Shown here one piece after another: positions 21,741 through 33,364 of a DNA stretch of 64,000 nt. Position 1 is the first letter of the stretch. Every line of letters begins with the position of its first letter. Below the pieces are notes generated by a model. That model was not told where the DNA came from and made no database searches. It saw nothing but the letters and a program-made list of their open reading frames with translations. This DNA is from Cepaea nemoralis (taxonomy: Eukaryota; Mollusca; Gastropoda; Stylommatophora; Helicidae). Made by a program: the position numbers and the translations under genes. Location: assembly GCA_014155875.1 (NCBI GenBank), contig JACEFZ010021368.1, forward strand, positions 550,001-614,000, given 5' to 3'.

Positions 21741-23068
21741 TTAGTTAGTTAGTTAGTCTTTCCTCTTGAGCCTAAGGCTGCGCATAGGGCAGAAGTCCTG
21801 TCTCTCCATGCTTGGCGGTTCGCTGCTACCTGTTGTAGATCTTGGATATCTACTTGGCCATTGAATGAGCCTTCTCTAATGATGGTTCTACGCAGGGTCT
21901 CTCTTGGTCTTCCCCGTTTTCTTTTCCCTACTGGTGACCATATGAGGGCTTGGTAGGGGAGTCTTGACTTGTCCATTCTGAGTACATGGCCGATGTAGTT
22001 CCACCGGCGTCTTCTTATGAAATTGGATACTGTATCTTGCTTAGTCTCTTGTCTTATTTGCGAATTGGTTCTGAAGTCTGTCCAGTAGATGTTTAGAAGT
22101 CTTCTAAGACATTTGTTCTCAAAATTGTCTAATTTTTTATCTAAAGCTACCGTTGATTTCCAACTTTCACATCCATAGGTTAACACTGGAATCACACAAG
22201 AGTTGAAGATTTTAAGTTTTATGTGTTTGCTGAGTGTCTTTGACTTCCAGATGTTTGACAGTATATTGAAGGCACTAGATGCCAGTGCGATTCTAGATGA
22301 TATTTCTGGTGTTGAGTCCCCTGTAGATGTCATTTTGCTTCCTAGGTATGTAAAGCTGTTGACTTTTTCAAGAACGTAGCTGTTCAATTTGGTGTCATCT
22401 GAACTGTTGGTAAGATCAATATTCTTTGTTTTTGTGGTGTTAATTTGGATACCAATTTGCCCTGAAACATTTTGGAGGTGGTTTATTTTCTCTTGGGCAT
22501 CCGGGTGTGTTGAACTCAAAAGCACTATGTCGTCGACAAAGTCCAGGTCTTCTAGAATTTTGTCAACCCAATGGATACCCATATTTGTGTTGTTTGTGCA
22601 TTTGCGTATGACCCAATTGATAGCTATTCCAAAAAGCATCGGCGATAAGACACAACCCTGTTTCACTGCTGTTTCGACTGAGAACCTGTCAGAGTTGCCT
22701 ATTTCTGTTCTTACGCAGCAACGTGTTTCTTTGTAGAAAGATTTTATGACGTTGGTATATTTGGTAGGAAAACCATAGATGTTAAGTAGATTCCGTAGTG
22801 AAGGCTTTTTGAAAGTCGACAAAGTTGGTGATTAATTTCGACTGGAATTCTACGGAGTCTTCAATGATTATTCTGAGAGTGAAAATGTGGTCTATGCATG
22901 ACCGTTTTGGTCTGAAGCCTGCTTGTTCTTCTCTGAGCCTTTCATCTATCGCCTTTTTCAATCTCTCAAGTAACATGCTACAAACATGTTTTCCTGGTGC
23001 TGACAATAGAGTGATACCACGTCAATTATTGCAATCAGACATATCGCCCTTTTTAGGCAGTTTTATGT
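21741..23068 (-). mobile_element. 5'-truncated LINE with RT, 14-bp TSD
   Basis: Minus-strand reverse transcriptase in two frames. The upstream frame (23006-22782) has 'EEQAGFRPKRSCIDHIFTLR' and 'LITNFVDFQKAF'. The long frame (22822-21749, 357 codons) has 'AVKQGCVLSPMLFGIAINW', the catalytic box as 'LDFVDDIVLLSS' (FVDD, Val in place of the usual Ala), 'FTYLGSKMTSTG' and a basic C-terminus 'GKRKRGRPRETLRR'. One frameshift joins them. The 3' tail is CTAA-repeated (GTTAGTTAG on plus from 21741). Exact 14-bp direct repeats AGATTTCTACAAAG (21727-21740 and 23069-23082) mark the insertion. It sits inside an older RTE element. Confidence 0.9.
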
Positions 23069-23089
23069 AGATTTCTACAAAGGCCATAG

Positions 23090-24290
23090 ATTAATCATAA
23101 GATATAAAAATATAATATTAAAGAATGTCAAACATATGCCAAAGAAACATAAAATATGATCTACGTGCACTGAAGCGAGAGTATTCAACTTAGAGGTAAA
23201 TAAAATATGTGATGCATTGTCCGATATGAAATATTATTTCAAGATGTAAGGGACCAATGGAAAATACAACTGAAACCAGTCAAACAAGCTGCAGAAAAAC
23301 AATTATCCCAAACATTAAATTGATAGCACGTAAGAAATGGATAACGGAAGACATCTTAAAACTCTTGGAAATAAGAAGAAATAACAAACATAATCAAGAA
23401 AATAAGAAGGAAACCTAGGAAATTACAAAGAGTCAAAAGAAGCATGGCGTTACGAAAATTTCAGGGAAATTGAAAACTTAACACACCACTCAGAATACCT
23501 AATTAATGCATTAAAGATTTAATAGCATCACTAATACAAGAATACACACATCAACGGTTTGACTACAAATTAAAGACGGCAAAATCGTAACACAAAAAGA
23601 TGAGATTTATATGCGTGGTCAGAGTATGTGAAAGACCTTTTATGATTGTACAAGAGAAAAACAGTATGATATTAGGAATAATAATGACCATCAATTTTGA
23701 TAATGGAAGTTCAGAATGCTCTTAACCATATGAAAACTGCCAAGACCCCGGGTCCAATCAACATCACAACAGAAATGAGCAATGCCTTAGAAGAATGTGG
23801 AATAGACCAGGTCACCAAACTGCTGAACCCAATATATTATACTGGATATATACCTCCTAGGAATGTGATCAACATCGAACAATTAGTATAATGAGCCATA
23901 TGATACAGATTTTGCTAAGAATCATAATGAACAGAGATATGAAGTAAATACAACCCGAAATAGGAGAAGAACAATGTGAACAGTACGGGATCGTAGAAGG
24001 CTATCATACAGTAAAAACTGTGCATGTGCTGAGAACATTAAATGAGCGTTCAATAGAAGTAAACACAGACCTACATCTTTGCTTTATTGTCTACACAAAG
24101 ACTTTCGATAAATTAAGACATATTGACATGGTGACGATGCTTGCAGATCTATAAATGGATGGGAATGACCTTAGAGGTGTACAAATCATATATTGGAAAG
24201 AAATCGGCCATAAAATTCGATAATGAAGTAGTATATATATCGTGTTTCTTAGTATGCATGGGGATTCTGGATTACAAGAACAGCTCTAGA
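23090..24290 (+). pseudogene. RTE-A LINE, pre-RT and N-terminal RT remnant
   Basis: Broken frames on plus: a linker with 'ARKKWITEDILKLLE' (about 23330); 'KDGKIVTQKDEI' (about 23570); 'QNALNHMKTAKTPGPINITTEM' (23700-23790); 'EQYGIVEGYHTVKTVHVLR' (about 23980-24040); and 'IEVNTDLHLCFIVYTKTFDKL' (about 24055-24115), a degraded RT motif A. Catalytic YADD is not reached. It is likely the continuation of the endonuclease remnant at 14.2 kb, split by the LTR element and the minus-strand LINE. Confidence 0.75.
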
Positions 24291-24360
24291 TGTAGAATAG
24301 TTCAAGGCCCCCCCCCCCCCACACACACACACAACAAGTAAAGATGACTAATGGCTATGT

Positions 24361-24722
24361 GGGATCCGCAAAGTGTGATATATTGAAAAAGAGATATATT
24401 TAATATAAAGGCAATACGTGTTATTTCTAGAAGAATAGTATACGGTTACGACTGAAGCCCTCGATAACTAACGATACATTTACATTCAATGATAATGATA
24501 ACACTGAACGAGGCATGTTTATTTGTATTTCAGGGACCACAATACACCCCTCCCCACATCCCGCAACATCTAACCCACTCTCATTAAAACAACTAAGATA
24601 AACATAGGGATCCGCTAGGTGTGATATGTTGAAATAAAGAAATATTCAACGTAAAGGCAATACGTGTTTTTCTCTCTAGAAGAATAGTATACTGTTACGG
24701 CTGAAGCCCTTGACAACTAATA
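24361..24722 (+). repeat. Partial tandem duplication, about 246-bp unit
   Basis: The sequence from 24361 ('GGGATCCGCAAAGTGTGATAT') recurs from about 24607 ('GGGATCCGCTAGGTGTGATAT') for about 115 bp, including 'GGCAATACGTGTT' and 'AGAAGAATAGTATAC'. The central part (24478-24600) has a further copy at 26144-26330, interrupted there by retroposed inserts. The C-run at 24306-24319 lies just upstream. Confidence 0.8.
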
Positions 24723-25115
24723 AAGAAGAAGGCATTTTGGGATAGACTAGAAATGAAAAAAAGAAATCTACGATGTTCCTGATGCAGTAAGGCGTGTCCT
24801 GTTAATTACTATATGGTTTTGGGCGAATTCCGCATAAAAATAATTGCTTGCACACTCACCTAAGGTTTCAAGAAAATATTTGTGCAGCAACGTTTTCTAA
24901 ATGTGAACTATGTCTTCACCTTGGTCAAACAATTGGCTCAGAATGGATAGGTGACTTCTTCTAAAGTCAAGCACCTGAGTGACTCGCTGTAAAGCATCAC
25001 CAGTTATAAAGATCTGCCGTAGGAAAGCACATAATTCAATAATTGTGGTTACTGATCTTTCCTTTAGTTAGTTACGAGTAGATACATATTATTCAGAGGA
25101 CGTCGCAATCAATCC

Positions 25116-25240
25116 AAACATTATTTTACTGTTTGTGATTTCTTGGCAAGTGTATCTTCAGTGGTTTGCCATTGCTTTCTGAACTACCGGAACACATACC
25201 ATTATATGAACACCGACGCAAGGTGTTCACTGTTACACGA
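25116..25240 (+). repeat. Dispersed repeat related to the Penelope 3' region
   Basis: Shares 'TTTCTTGGCAAG', 'TTCAGTGGTTTGCCATTGC' and 'CTACCGG' with copies at 37.99-38.22 kb, 38.24-38.35 kb and the right arm of the Penelope inverted repeat (2795-3010). Probably a 3'-end fragment or a SINE sharing that end. Confidence 0.6.
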
Positions 25241-25312
25241 CGTATATTTCATTTTAGAAAATATTTTCACGTAATGATGTAAAAACGACGGTACAATTCG
25301 AGACTTTCTGTT

Positions 25313-25435
25313 TAGTCTAGTCTAGTCTAGTCGTTGGATCAACATCACGGCAAACGGTTTAACCCATAAGTGCTCCGTTTTCCTCCTATCTCAAACCTGA
25401 GTCTGGAGAAACTCAGCTCAATGCACGAACTCCGT
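25313..25435 (-). mobile_element. SINE family 1, 5'-truncated, with 11-bp TSD
   Basis: 3' 123 bp of the SINE seen full-length at 43.34-43.69 kb, here on the minus strand ('CCCATAAGTGCTCCGTTTTCC', 'CTCAAACCTGAGTCTGG' on plus). The tail on plus is TAGTC-repeated (25313-25332). Exact repeats GACTTTCTGTT at 25302-25312 and 25436-25446 form the TSD. Confidence 0.9.
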
Positions 25436-25825
25436 GACTTTCTGTTATATCGCCCAGCTGTGGACGTGATGTTGACACAACGTTGTATGATGTAATTGCA
25501 CATAATTTTGATGTTAGTTATGTACATTCTTGGAAAGTATTCATGAGTTTCCCAACAAATGTACAATGTGCTTATTCGTGGTTTCTGAACGTGTCTGTGG
25601 TATAGGCGACACCCCAGCACACGACAGTGTTTGTATCATTTTTCCTAACCATTTTAACACCGTCACTCTGTTTTATAATATTAAAGTAACTCACAAGGTA
25701 TCTCCACCATTGCAGAATATCGCATTTTAAGTCTTTGCATTTGTATGCATGTATTTTTTATATTATTTTCTTTCACAATCAATATAATTGTCGATGTGCA
25801 GTTTGTAACAATGACTTTACATTCA

Positions 25826-26142
25826 CATGATTGATACAGGCATTGATAATGCACAGTGGGAGCAAGTCGCCTCTGAACGTGTTGCATGGAGGGCAAAGAT
25901 CAGAAATGGAATAAAGACAAAGGAGAAAATTATTGCAGATAAGTCACACACTGAGCGTTGGAGACGTAAGATGGTGCATGATGGTGGAAATGACCACGTG
26001 TTCGCATGCACCCACTGTGAACGAACATTTACAGAGCAAATTGGCCTTCTCAGTCACATTCACTACCGCCATAGGTAAAAGTTATTATGCCTTTTTAAAG
26101 AAGAAACTATCGTCTATCAAGACGGCAAGGTGCCAATGAATG
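25826..26142 (+). mobile_element. Zinc-finger LINE, 317-bp 3' fragment with 11-bp TSD
   Basis: Carries the last 83 codons of the LINE found at 47.4-50.4 kb, still open: 'DTGIDNAQWEQVASERVAWR', a basic stretch, and the terminal C2H2 finger C-x2-C-x12-H-x4-H. The 3' end is 'GGCAAGGTGCCAATG'. Direct repeats CTTTACATTCA (25815-25825 and 26143-26153) are the TSD. Confidence 0.9.
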
Positions 26143-26265
26143 CTTTACATTCAATAATAATGATAACACTGAATAAGGCATGCTTATTTGTATTTCAGGG
26201 ACGAGAATGCACCTCATCCCCACATCCTAAAACCACCACCCCACCCTCAAAAAATTCAACTAAGA

Positions 26266-26308
26266 ATGCTGTGATGTCGGTTCCTAAATCAATCAATCAA
26301 TCAATCAA
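26266..26308 (+). mobile_element. 43-bp LINE 3'-tip insertion
   Basis: Consists of 'GTGATGTCGGTTCCTAAATC' plus AATC repeats, the end motif of the I-like LINEs (compare 31270-31303). It is bounded by the 10-bp repeat TCAACTAAGA (26256-26265 and 26309-26318). The duplicated sequence at about 24587-24598 reads through the site without the insert. Confidence 0.8.
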
Positions 26309-26506
26309 TCAACTAAGATACACAAATTGCAACTTATAAATGTTTCTCAACTGAATGCTGTATACTATACACGCGTTATATCGTATAACAACGTGCAGGG
26401 TGGGAGAATTGAATACAGCCTGGTTCAGAATGAGTTTGTAATGTATGCTTTCTCACAGCATATATTTATACCATAATATGTGAGTTTACTTATATTCCAT
26501 CTTTAG

Positions 26507-27127
26507 GTCAAAGGAATCGTCACTTCAAAGAGAGTCACCATTCTTATTATCTGTGTTTTCTTCGTGCTCCTGACAAGTGTAGCACCTGTATATGTCGTGA
26601 ACAAGTTGGGATGGAAATACTTCCCTGAACTGAACAAAACACTTCTCGGGATTGTTTCTACTGGCAACAGAGAGTATGTGGAACAGATTTCATTCGCTAT
26701 CAACAACGTCATTATTCCATTTAGTGCATTTTCTGTTGTTACAGTCTGCACCGTTACGTTAGTAACACAGCTAAACAAGATGTCAAAATGGCGGAACACA
26801 TCATTTGTTTCTAGTAAACAAACAGATAAAGTTTCTCGCCGTAATCAAAAGGTAGCCAAAATGGTTGTGATGATTTCAACGATATTCATAATTTGCTTTT
26901 TCCCTATAAGTTTTGCATTTATAATTGCACTGATAGAGCCGCAGTTTGCTATAGATGGCGCATATAAAAATTTGGTAATAGTTTGTGTAGGCATTTGCTT
27001 TATTCTGGTATCTGTTAATTCTTCAGTGAATATTTTCATATATTATCACATGAGTGCTAAATACAGGGACATTGTTAATGAGGTCTTTGGCTTCATTTCA
27101 AGACGTATTCACGACTGTGATACATGA
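26507..27127 (+). CDS. GPCR gene A, exon 3 (TM4-TM7 and C-terminus)
   Basis: Last coding exon, 621 bp including TGA. 'CTTTAG' acceptor. It begins 'VKGIVTSKRVTILI' (intracellular loop 2 into TM4); TM5 'INNVIIPFSAFSVVTVCTV'; a basic loop 3 with 'VSRRNQKVAKMV' leading into TM6 'ISTIFIICFFPISFAF'; and TM7 'IVCVGICFILVSVNSSVNIFIYY'. The latter holds an N-S-x-x-N-x-F-x-Y variant of NPxxY. The segment between TM4 and TM5 has no Cys. It differs from gene B exon 3 at about 29 of 206 positions, mostly conservatively. An intact frame suggests a working gene if exon 1 exists upstream. Confidence 0.9.
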   Translation, partial: VKGIVTSKRVTILIICVFFVLLTSVAPVYVVNKLGWKYFPELNKTLLGIVSTGNREYVEQISFAINNVIIPFSAFSVVTVCTVTLVTQLNKMSKWRNTSFVSSKQTDKVSRRNQKVAKMVVMISTIFIICFFPISFAFIIALIEPQFAIDGAYKNLVIVCVGICFILVSVNSSVNIFIYYHMSAKYRDIVNEVFGFISRRIHDCDT

Positions 27128-28620
27128 ATATAATTACATAGTGATGTCACATATTAAGATGTATGATGAATGTGTGAGTCTATGGCAACACCACACATAA
27201 TGCATGTATCATTTGTAGTCCGATGTGGTATTCGCAACAGATGTGCCAAGTGGAAATTTATAAATTTGGAAAATCGCCAGCAAATAACTTAACTACACAA
27301 AAAGATTAATACACAATTGTTAACATATAAATAAATGACCGTTGTACACGCCTTACGAGCGCTGGGAATATGGTGCTACACAAACTGTTATAGATCAATC
27401 GGCATCAGTGTGTGATATGGTCTGCATCATGCTCGTCGCCTTCAACTCCCAAGACTTTTCTGATACTCATCAACTAATGAGTATTTTTTAAATGTAGCTG
27501 GATTGGTTTACGACCCTGCCTAAAATGTACCCATCAAAGAATGAGTTATTTAAAATTTAGCTGGATTGGTTTACAAAAATGCCTAAAATGTACCCATCAA
27601 AGAATGAGTAATTTAAAAATTAACTGGATTCGTTTACGACCCTGTCTAAAATATACTAGGGCAATATTTAAGTAAAAGCCGCCGCCTTGATATTAATAAC
27701 ATCACTCATCAAATGTCGATGGATTTTTTTATGTATTTAGGTAGCGTCATACACCTAAATCCTCTCAAGGCATAGAAAGATCCCCATTTGACTACTCGTA
27801 AACATTTACAAAATGTATTATATGATAGCTGACATTCACCGGGTAGAGTATATTACACGGCACCCCTTGATGGGACTAATACAGTTAACAAAGAACGAAT
27901 GCATTGTTGAAATGAAATTATGGTTTATGGGAAAATAAACAGCTACCGTAGAATGAAGATTAGTATGCTTGATTGTATCGACAACGGACGAGGTCAAGCA
28001 TTAACAGTGACACTATGGTGCTGCTTTCAGCGCATTCAACTATTGACCTATATCATCTGTTTTTTGCGGATTAACTTCTCTGGAGATGTCAACAAGATTA
28101 AAGTAACCACTGCTTTCTTTGCATTTATTTATACTGGCGTCTAAAGGTGAACAAAGAAGAAGCATAAAATCCCCAATATCTACTGTGAATTATGTGAGAA
28201 ACAAAAAGCCATGAATTAGTGAACCATTATCTTTATGTCATGACCTAGAATATGGGAAGGCTGAACGAGAGTGTCTGCTAATGGACTATCTTCCATGGGT
28301 ACCCATGTCTTTGTTGATTGTGTTTATCCTTGCTCAGAAGCGTGATAAGTAAAGTACTGACCATATCATCCCTAAACTGGCCTAGGCATTTAGCACATTG
28401 CTCTAACAACGTTCTTCAGTATACACTTTATGTGTGAGCTGTGGTAAAGGAATGGCTACCAATTTGCCTGTCGGAATGCTGGTAATGTGTTCCAATTAAC
28501 TCAATGTTGAACTCGCTTTTCATGCACATTTACTCCAATTTCTTTTCACATCCAGTCTAAATTGGGTATCAGGAAATTACTATGCAAGTAACAGCGATCG
28601 GCGCGATAACGATCACATCA
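27128..28620. other. Gene A 3' flank, with homology to the gene B 3' flank
   Basis: 27165-27240 ('TGTGTGAGTCTATGGCA') matches the sequence just after gene B (51.96-52.02 kb). 27225-27480 ('ATAGATCAATCGGCA', 'TGATATGGTCTGCATCA') matches 56.16-56.40 kb, so the duplicated unit reaches at least this far. A 74-codon frame at 27920-28144 is unsupported. Otherwise nothing recognised. Confidence 0.7.
27476..27657 (+). repeat. 63-64 bp tandem repeat, about 2.9 copies
   Basis: Units start at 27476, 27540 and 27603 with 'AATGAGT' and share 'CTGGATT.GTTTAC' and 'CTAAAATGTACCCATCAAAG'. The third is truncated. Confidence 0.9.
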
Positions 28621-28624
28621 CCAA

Positions 28625-29145
28625 CCAAAACTAGAGCGCATACAGAATGCGGAAGACAGTGTAAAGAACTAGAAGCAGGCCAGTAGTGGTTATGTGATAC
28701 ATCATAGCTTTAACCACGATTGCAGACAGGCTGTAGGTTCCTCAGGCCAAGTCATATCTTCTAGTGGCTGCAGACACGGATTGCATCATTTCGCACTGTC
28801 ATTTCAGGCCGCCGAGATATATATTTAACTTATGAATGTTACAACACGATTGCAGACATTCTCAAGGTACTGCAGCCTAAATTACATTACCGAGTGGCTG
28901 CAAACCGATCTGACCCTGCATGAAGTCCTGGACATAGTTAAGGGCCACAGGACAGAGGAAATCACGGACAGCTAGGACAGTGACACAATTAGATAAGTGG
29001 GCATGCTTTATAACATTGAGAGAGGAGAGGAGTGGGTCAGAATACTAGAGGACATGTCAGACGCATGCAGAGCCATAATACCAATGGGATATAACTGCAG
29101 GGATTGGCCGGCAGGCTACACTGAATGGATTTTTTTTTTCACGGC
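28625..29145 (+). pseudogene. I-like LINE fragment (between RT and RNase H)
   Basis: 'GAGCGCATACAGAATGCGG', 'CTTCAGGCC'-type and 'GCATGAAGTCCTGGACAT' words match 30.22-30.44 kb. A segment around 'ACGATTGCAGACA' is repeated (28717 and 28850), an internal duplication. The element appears to continue at 29766 after an RTE insertion. No frame survives. Confidence 0.6.
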
Positions 29146-29149
29146 AATT

Positions 29150-29765
29150 TACACAAACCAACATCCCTTGAAACAAGTAAAGAGTTTCAAGTATCTGGGA
29201 AGTATAATATCATCAAATGGCAGATCAGAAGACGAGATCGAAAATAGGTGCAATAAGGCAAATCAACTCATTGGACAAATGGCACCAATACTAAAGAACA
29301 AACATGTATCAGTAACTACTAAGAAAGCACTTTACAACACAATCTTCATACCAACGCAATGCTACCAATGCCAAACAATGAAAGAAAAAGACCAAAGAAA
29401 AATCACAACAACGGAAATTAGGTTCTTGAGAAGAATACTCACCGTATCAAGAAGAGATAAGATTAGAAATGAAGAAATCAGGACTAAAGTGGGGGTTAAA
29501 GCAGCACTAGATTTTATTAGAAAGCAGCAAGTCAAATGGTTTGGCCATGCAAGTAAGTTACCAGTCAACAGCATACCACAACAATGATGTACAGACCAGA
29601 TGGAAACAGGAAGAGGCCGACCATGTAAACGTTGGACGGAGGGAATAACAGAGTCCATAGGAATATCGATATATGAAGCCCATACTCGGGCACTCTCACG
29701 ATGTTTATACTTCACCTCGACACCGCAAGGTATAAGAGGAACATGATGCGATGAGATGAGATGCA
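29150..29765 (+). pseudogene. RTE-B LINE, C-terminal RT fragment
   Basis: Open frame 28997-29587; from about residue 55 it reads 'PLKQVKSFKYLGSIISSNG', 'NRCNKANQLIGQMAPILKNK', 'TTEIRFLRRIL' and 'QQVKWFGHASKLP'. The corresponding region of the copy at 53.4-54.1 kb is nearly the same. The tail is GATGA-repeated (about 29748-29762). It is 5'-truncated after the catalytic box and placed inside an I-like LINE. Confidence 0.85.
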
Positions 29766-30018
29766 TTCGCTCAAAGGCGATGTAATCATTTACACAAATG
29801 GCTCTGCGCTAAGAGTTGAAATATGTGCCTGTCAGTTTGAAGCGGATGTAAATGGATTGTATTTTGTGCAGAAGGTCTAGGCATATAATACCACAACATC
29901 TGGTCTAAGAATGGAGGTGGAGGTATTCGCTGCGGCGTTCCCCTGGATGGGGGACAAACAGCACACGCATGTCGTAATTGTCACCGGCTCACAAATATGA
30001 TTAGCTAGGTGCAAAAAG
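29766..30018 (+). pseudogene. I-like LINE, RNase H piece
   Basis: Frame-broken 'GDVIIYTNGSALR' followed by 'TTSGLRMEVEVFAAAFPW' and 'HTHVVIVTGSQ', matching the first half of the RNase H domains at 8.4-8.1 kb and 30.64-31.06 kb. It is probably the other half of the fragment ending at 29145. Confidence 0.7.
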
Positions 30019-30019
30019 G

Positions 30020-31303
30020 CATGTTTCCGGCAGTGGCGTTCAACAACCATGTGGAGGCTTTGGTGGTGAAGGCTGGTAGGAGACTTAATGCTGTGAGGGC
30101 GATGAGAGAAACCGGGGTAAAACAAAGGATGCTTTACAGGCTCTTTCAGGAGTTAATAATTTCTACCACTGAGTATGGTTTGGGGCTCCTGACAGTATCA
30201 AAGAGCCAGCTGCTTGAAAGGTTGGAGCGCATACAAAATGCGGCCGTTTCTGGAGTGCACAAAGGACACACCAATTATATGCATGACGTATATCCTGGCT
30301 CTACAAACAATGGCGGATAGGCATAGGGTCCTTCAGGCCAAATGGTACCTGGGAGTTGCCGCAGATAGGAATCACACCCTTCATGAAGTCATGGATATGG
30401 TCAAGGGTCAGAGACTAAGACGAGGCAGGTCCTGGATGGCACAGGTGGAAATGTCCATACGTCAGGCTTGTGATCTAGAGATCATCAATAGTGAAAAAGT
30501 GTGGGTTGAAGTACCGGCAGACATGACGGACTAGCACACTGTAATAGTAGCACATTTTCGTGAGTGCAGAGAATAGGCAGCTGACCGCATATAGTTTGAG
30601 GTGCAACAACTGATCCAGAACAATACACATCAAGGTGACAGTGATTTATACTGATGGGGCAGTGGTGAGAAACAAACCGAGTGGTTGGGGTTTCATTGCG
30701 AAGGTTAATCGGCGATTTAACAAAAAAAAACAATGAGAGTATGGCATATGAAGCTAACGTGATCCAGCATGAGAGTGGAAGTGAGAGCAGTTAATGCGGC
30801 ATTCCGGTGGTTAGAGGAGACCACTGCAACACACATTATATTCATCACAGACTCTAGGAGTATGCTTAGTAAAGAGGAGAAAGGAATGTTTAGTATGAAA
30901 TGGCTATCCTCGCTTCAGATTGTAAACATTGCGTGGATTTGTTGTCCTGGCCATGTGGGAGTGCGGGGGAATGAACAGGCTGATAGGCTGGCAGGGAATG
31001 CCATGCTTGGTCGTCGATTACCTATGGACAAGGGGGAGGAGATCGTGCGCCTATGGTAGCAGGTTGAGAAGGTTGAGGAACATATTGAGAACCCGTATGT
31101 GGAAAGAATGGAATTGCTGTGAATTGGAAGGGGTTCTGGTAGAATCACAAAACTGAGAGGAAGACCAGGAGAACTTTCAATCTGATAGAGGTGGTAACGA
31201 TTAGTAGTGTGACCCTTCGTTGACTGTTGAACGAGGGGACGGAGCGCATATAGGAATGTACTTAGGGCAGTGATGTCGGTTCTTAGCTCAACTCAACTCA
31301 ACC
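30020..31303 (+). pseudogene. I-like LINE 3' portion (RT thumb, RNase H, 3' end)
   Basis: 'NNHVEALVVKAGRRLNAVRAM' (RT thumb, 30041-30110); a connector with 'GQRLRRGRSWMAQVEMSIRQ' (30214-30534); then RNase H in pieces: 'VIYTDGAVVRN' (about 30637), 'FRWLEETTATHIIFITDSRS' (30769-30870) and 'CPGHVGVRGNEQADRLAGNA' (about 30940-31000). The 3' end at 31266-31303 is 'GTGATGTCGGTTCTTAGC' plus TCAAC repeats. The frame is broken around 30600 and after 31060. 5'-truncated. Confidence 0.85.
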
Positions 31304-31531
31304 ATCAAAACTAGAGAGCAGCCGTTGGAGGTTTTTCTTCCTCTTTCCAAGTCATATTGTTGTGATGGGAAAAGTGCAGGCACGCAGACAGGTTGCTCTG
31401 CACCGTTGGGTAGATGTCACTTGTCGTCCCTGGGGGAAAAGTAGAATCAACAAGCACACCTTTTAATTTCCCTTTTCTTAGTTTTGGTCTACTGCCGGAC
31501 CTTTGTCTACACACCCCCCGTTCAGTCTTTT

Positions 31532-31601
<70 letters not shown>

Positions 31602-33364
31602 TACCAGAAGGCAATACCCCTCTTCATATTCCTCCAGAACATACCCACACAACACTATCCTTCAACAAATAATAAATTATTTAATGAAGAAAATTATGTC
31701 AGATGTGTGTGTAGTGTATGTGTATAGAAATATGTGGTGTAGTCTATCGTGTATGCGAGACAGGACTAGTCAGTCTAGGATCAGCATCACAGTTCTCATC
31801 ATGCTACGACCATACAACTTCACAATAGCACAGAACTGGAAGGAGCTCACCAGATGATGTGTCTCTCAGACCGAGTTTTGACTTATTCCAATATATCCTG
31901 GAACGTTTGAAATGTCTAATCACCACTGAGTGATTTGGTTAGTTCGTGTCCTTTATTTTTACACAGCCGATAAACCGGTATTTAATATAGTCCATGTATG
32001 AACGACCACAAAACTGTCCAACAAAATATATCGCCGACACACTGCGGTCGGTTAATCATCGAAATGTTCAGGTAAGCAGGGAAAATGTTATTTAATTTAT
32101 ATTATTTCCCTTTCTATACTGCTTTAAGAAATATTATGTTTAATAATTCCTTGGTTGCTTGAATTACTTTCTTTTATCAGTCTCTTTTCTAGTGACTCAG
32201 TTCTTATGTTCACTTAAGCTCAGGAATTGTCTGACCTTCGTTGAAAAACAGGGTTCAAAGCTTGATATCAGTTAGCACTGCACTAGAGTATTGCCATTTT
32301 TCTTCTTCTTAGAATGGTAGGTGCTTTCACTTTCAAGTGGAACCTGTTGAAGAGATAACACCAGGTGATATCAACCCGACTCAGACTCCTTATATGTGAG
32401 TGTAGGCCTAAGGCCGTACTCAGACTGTAACATCTATATGTTCCTAGAACAGAGGAGTTCATCACATTACCTTAGAGTAGGTAAAAGAAGGAAAAGCCAA
32501 AGGAAAAACACAGAAACCCCAGTAGACACCCCTACCAGAATATCCTAGCATAGACCAATCCTTTATCTCCCCACCCTTTATCCATCTTCCTGACTATCTT
32601 CTCATGTCATTACTCTTACCCTACCGATTGCAATGACACATCACTCGACACAGCCTAAGTAACGCCTCAACCTAATGCTGCCGAAACTCTTATTCTACGG
32701 TCACACACGCAAGTTCACTATGCTCGATTACTAAGCTACAGCACTAACTACCTAATAAACACTATCCTCGTCCTGAATTGGAAGTACACATGCACATCCT
32801 GCACATTTGTCCGTTGCCTTTAAACAACATAAAACATTGTAATTCCTTTTTCTTTGTAGGACCAAGAATAGGGAAACACTTCCTCCCGGTTTAAACCTCG
32901 TTAGCACACTGAATTTAAAACGGTATATTCAGACAACTTAGAATTTTGTCTGTAGGACGTCACTGGGTTTTCCCCCCACCAAGTAGCCCCTGCTCTTTTC
33001 TCGTCTTTTGAACCTCATAAAAAAACATGCCGACAATCTCCTTTGATATAGGCAAATCTCCGTGGATATCGTTTTTGCATTGCTCACGGCAACTAAGTTC
33101 ACCATATTTCAAAAAGTACCGATCGTGTTTGATCGGGACCCGTTCTCCAGGTTCACAGAGTTCAGATCGTGTTTGATCGGGGCCCCGTTCTCACAACAAA
33201 TAAGTTGTAGCGGTCTAGACCGATGGTCCCTGGCCTTTAAGTCTTAGGGTCGACGACCTCCAACCATTTCGTGACAGTAGACGAGGGTGACATGATTAGG
33301 CAGATGGTGTCAGGACACTTTGAGATGTGTGTATAGTGCGAAATAATCGATATATTATTACGGC
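31304..33364. other. Intergenic; (CT)n tract and short repeats
   Basis: A (CT)n run spans about 31534-31597; both-strand frames of alternating residues across it are artefacts. A 29-bp word containing 'GATCGTGTTTGATCGGG' is repeated at about 33121 and 33166. No gene or known element otherwise recognised. Confidence 0.6.
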
